5,984 nucleotides of DNA from Flavobacteriales bacterium (GTDB taxonomy: Bacteria > Bacteroidota > Bacteroidia > Flavobacteriales > Flavobacteriaceae): positions 1-5,984 of the forward strand of contig JALVDN010000011.1 of the NCBI GenBank assembly GCA_027008965.1. The letters are read 5' to 3'. Both the position numbers and the translations under genes were made by a program. Below the pieces are notes generated by a model that was not told the origin of the DNA, searched no databases, and saw only the letters and a program-made list of their open reading frames with translations. Each line of letters starts with the position of its first letter. Position 1 is the stretch's first letter. Shown piece by piece: positions 4,718-5,984 of the stretch.

Positions 4718-5577
4718 AACTACACACCTTTATTCATGAAAATTTCAAGCTGGACGGAGGCGCCATGTTCGGTGTAGTCCCCAAAGTGCTTTGGCAACGA
4801 ACCAACCCTGCTGACGAAGATAATTTAATAGAACTGGTCACCCGGAGTTTGCTCATCGAAACCGAAGATAAATTGATTATGATTGACACCGGGATGGGCG
4901 ACAAACAATCCGATAAATTTTTCAGTTACTACAAACCCCGTAACCGTGGTGGCGCACAAAGAAAACTGAAAGAAATAGGCAAAACACCTGTTGACGTTAC
5001 CGACGTAGTGATGACCCACCTCCATTTTGATCATTGCGGCGGATCGGTCAAAAAAGACGAAGAAGGAAATCTGACGCCCACCTATCCAAATGCCACTTAC
5101 TGGTCAAATGCCGACCATTGGAAATGGGCCGTTCAACCCAATGCGCGTGAAAAAGCTTCTTTCCTCAAAGAAAATTTTGTTCCGTTGGAAGAAGCAGGGG
5201 TTTTAAAATTCGTTGACATCCCAATGCTTGGAAAAGAAGCATACGTACCTGAACTCAATCTTCAATTTATTTTTGTTGACGGCCACACCGAAAAACAAAT
5301 GCTTCCGCTATTGGATTTTAAAGGGAAAAAACTTTTATTCGCCGCCGATCTTCTTCCCACAGTGGGACATATCCCTCTTCCCTACGTCATGGGATATGAC
5401 GTAAGACCTCTAATAACACTCAAGGAAAAAGAAAAATTTCTAAACTGGGCCGCAAATGAAAAGGTATACATTTTCCTGGAACACGACCCGCAATATGAAA
5501 TTTGCACCCTTCAACATACACCCAAAGGCGTCAGATTGGAAAAAACTTTCACATTGGATGAATTCATTAATCTTTAA
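4714..5577 (+). CDS. MBL-fold metallo-hydrolase (lactonase-like)
   Basis: This 287-residue protein has no signal peptide and is probably cytoplasmic. It carries the full metallo-beta-lactamase-fold metal set: T-HLHFDH-CGG at 101-110 (His102, His104, Asp106, His107), His191 in VDGHT, Asp212 in AADLLP and His257 in LEHDP. MIDTGMGDK at 56-64 is the usual strand and turn before the active site. The set of two zinc sites with the HxHxDH...H...D...H spacing resembles the AHL-lactonase (AiiA/AttM) and related hydrolase branch, but the substrate cannot be deduced; quorum-quenching activity is only a possibility. The length is typical of the group. The ATG overlaps the yebC stop by 4 bp, so the two proteins are made from one mRNA. 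A lipoprotein protease gene starts 18 bp downstream. Confidence 0.92.
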   Translation: MKLHTFIHENFKLDGGAMFGVVPKVLWQRTNPADEDNLIELVTRSLLIETEDKLIMIDTGMGDKQSDKFFSYYKPRNRGGAQRKLKEIGKTPVDVTDVVMTHLHFDHCGGSVKKDEEGNLTPTYPNATYWSNADHWKWAVQPNAREKASFLKENFVPLEEAGVLKFVDIPMLGKEAYVPELNLQFIFVDGHTEKQMLPLLDFKGKKLLFAADLLPTVGHIPLPYVMGYDVRPLITLKEKEKFLNWAANEKVYIFLEHDPQYEICTLQHTPKGVRLEKTFTLDEFINL

Positions 5578-5595
5578 AAAACAAAATATACAACT

Positions 5596-5984
5596 ATGAA
5601 ATCAAAAATTTTATTATCGCTTCTCAGCTTATTTTTCCTCTATGCTTGTGGTACCCCAAAAACAGCCGTAGAAACGGCCACACAAGAAAAAAAAGAAGAA
5701 AAATTGGAAATGCTTCCTCAACACTTGACCCAACTTTTCACCAAAGAAGAACTCAAAGCTTGGCAACACAAAGACCCGTTGACAGATAAACTTCCGGGAA
5801 TGAGCGTAGAGAAAGCATATGCCACCGTATTAAAAAAATATCCTGCCAAACAAACCGTAATAGTAGCCGTATTGGATTCCGGCATGGACATTGATCATGA
5901 AGACCTCAAAGATAATATCTGGAAAAACGAAGACGAAATTCCCGGCAACGGAATAGATGACGATAAAAACGGTTATGTGGACGA
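5596..5984 (+). CDS. S8 (subtilisin-like) serine protease lipoprotein, C-terminus beyond the window
   Basis: The open frame runs 129 codons to the right edge without a stop. MKSKILLSLLSLFFLYAC is a classic lipoprotein signal peptide with Cys18 as the lipidated residue, followed by a Lys/Glu-rich spacer (about 19-40). VIVAVLDSGMDIDHEDL (88-104) is the catalytic-Asp block of subtilases, with Asp94 as the Asp of the Asp-His-Ser triad. IWKNEDEIPGNGIDDDKN (108-125) followed by GYVD is typical of Bacteroidota members of this group. The His and Ser blocks lie outside the window, so activity cannot be confirmed. The protein should act in the envelope, anchored to a membrane by lipid. It starts 18 bp after the MBL-fold gene, with no separate promoter visible in that gap, so it is probably cotranscribed. 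Confidence 0.92.
   Translation, partial: MKSKILLSLLSLFFLYACGTPKTAVETATQEKKEEKLEMLPQHLTQLFTKEELKAWQHKDPLTDKLPGMSVEKAYATVLKKYPAKQTVIVAVLDSGMDIDHEDLKDNIWKNEDEIPGNGIDDDKNGYVD

Overview
This window looks like a chromosomal segment of a Bacteroidota bacterium, most likely of the flavobacterial type. The evidence is a DUF5606 gene (a Bacteroidota family), several TAnnTTTG promoter elements, start codons without clear Shine-Dalgarno sequences, a flavobacteria-like lipoprotein export motif (K-E-D shortly after the lipobox Cys) and AT-leaning DNA. The species cannot be named from sequence alone.

Left part (1-2178, minus strand). Three genes are packed tightly and read leftward: an unrecognised lipoprotein, then the membrane diadenylate cyclase CdaA (8-bp overlap), then the endoribonuclease-family gene yicC (4-bp gap), which runs off the left edge. 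They probably form one operon combining c-di-AMP synthesis with RNA turnover. A good promoter match (TTG-N17-TATCTTTG) lies at 2183-2210, just ahead of the lipoprotein gene.

Middle part (2153-2855). A DUF5606 gene reads rightward, divergent from the operon. The two candidate -7 elements face each other as a 9-bp inverted repeat. After it comes a very GC-rich block of about 170 bp (97 of 140 counted bases are G or C) made of three consecutive hairpins and a 30-bp imperfect direct repeat. It resembles a REP- or MITE-like element or a structured RNA.

Next (2856-3851) is an AT-rich gene for a fusion of a RhuM-type domain (HTH-like) with a Fic/Doc domain carrying an intact HPFTDGNKR motif. Its composition differs sharply from yebC to its right, so it is probably an acquired accessory gene.

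Right part (3962-5984, plus strand). yebC (translation/transcription regulator family) overlaps by 4 bp a metallo-beta-lactamase-fold hydrolase resembling the AHL-lactonase branch in its metal ligands. Only 18 bp later starts a lipoprotein subtilisin-like (S8) protease that runs off the right edge. These three are probably cotranscribed from a TAAATTTG promoter at 3930.

No tRNA, rRNA, CRISPR array or transposase gene was seen. The best candidates for something undescribed are the GC-rich hairpin block beside the RhuM-Fic gene, the lipoprotein overlapping cdaA, and the altered RHR motif (RHL) in CdaA.
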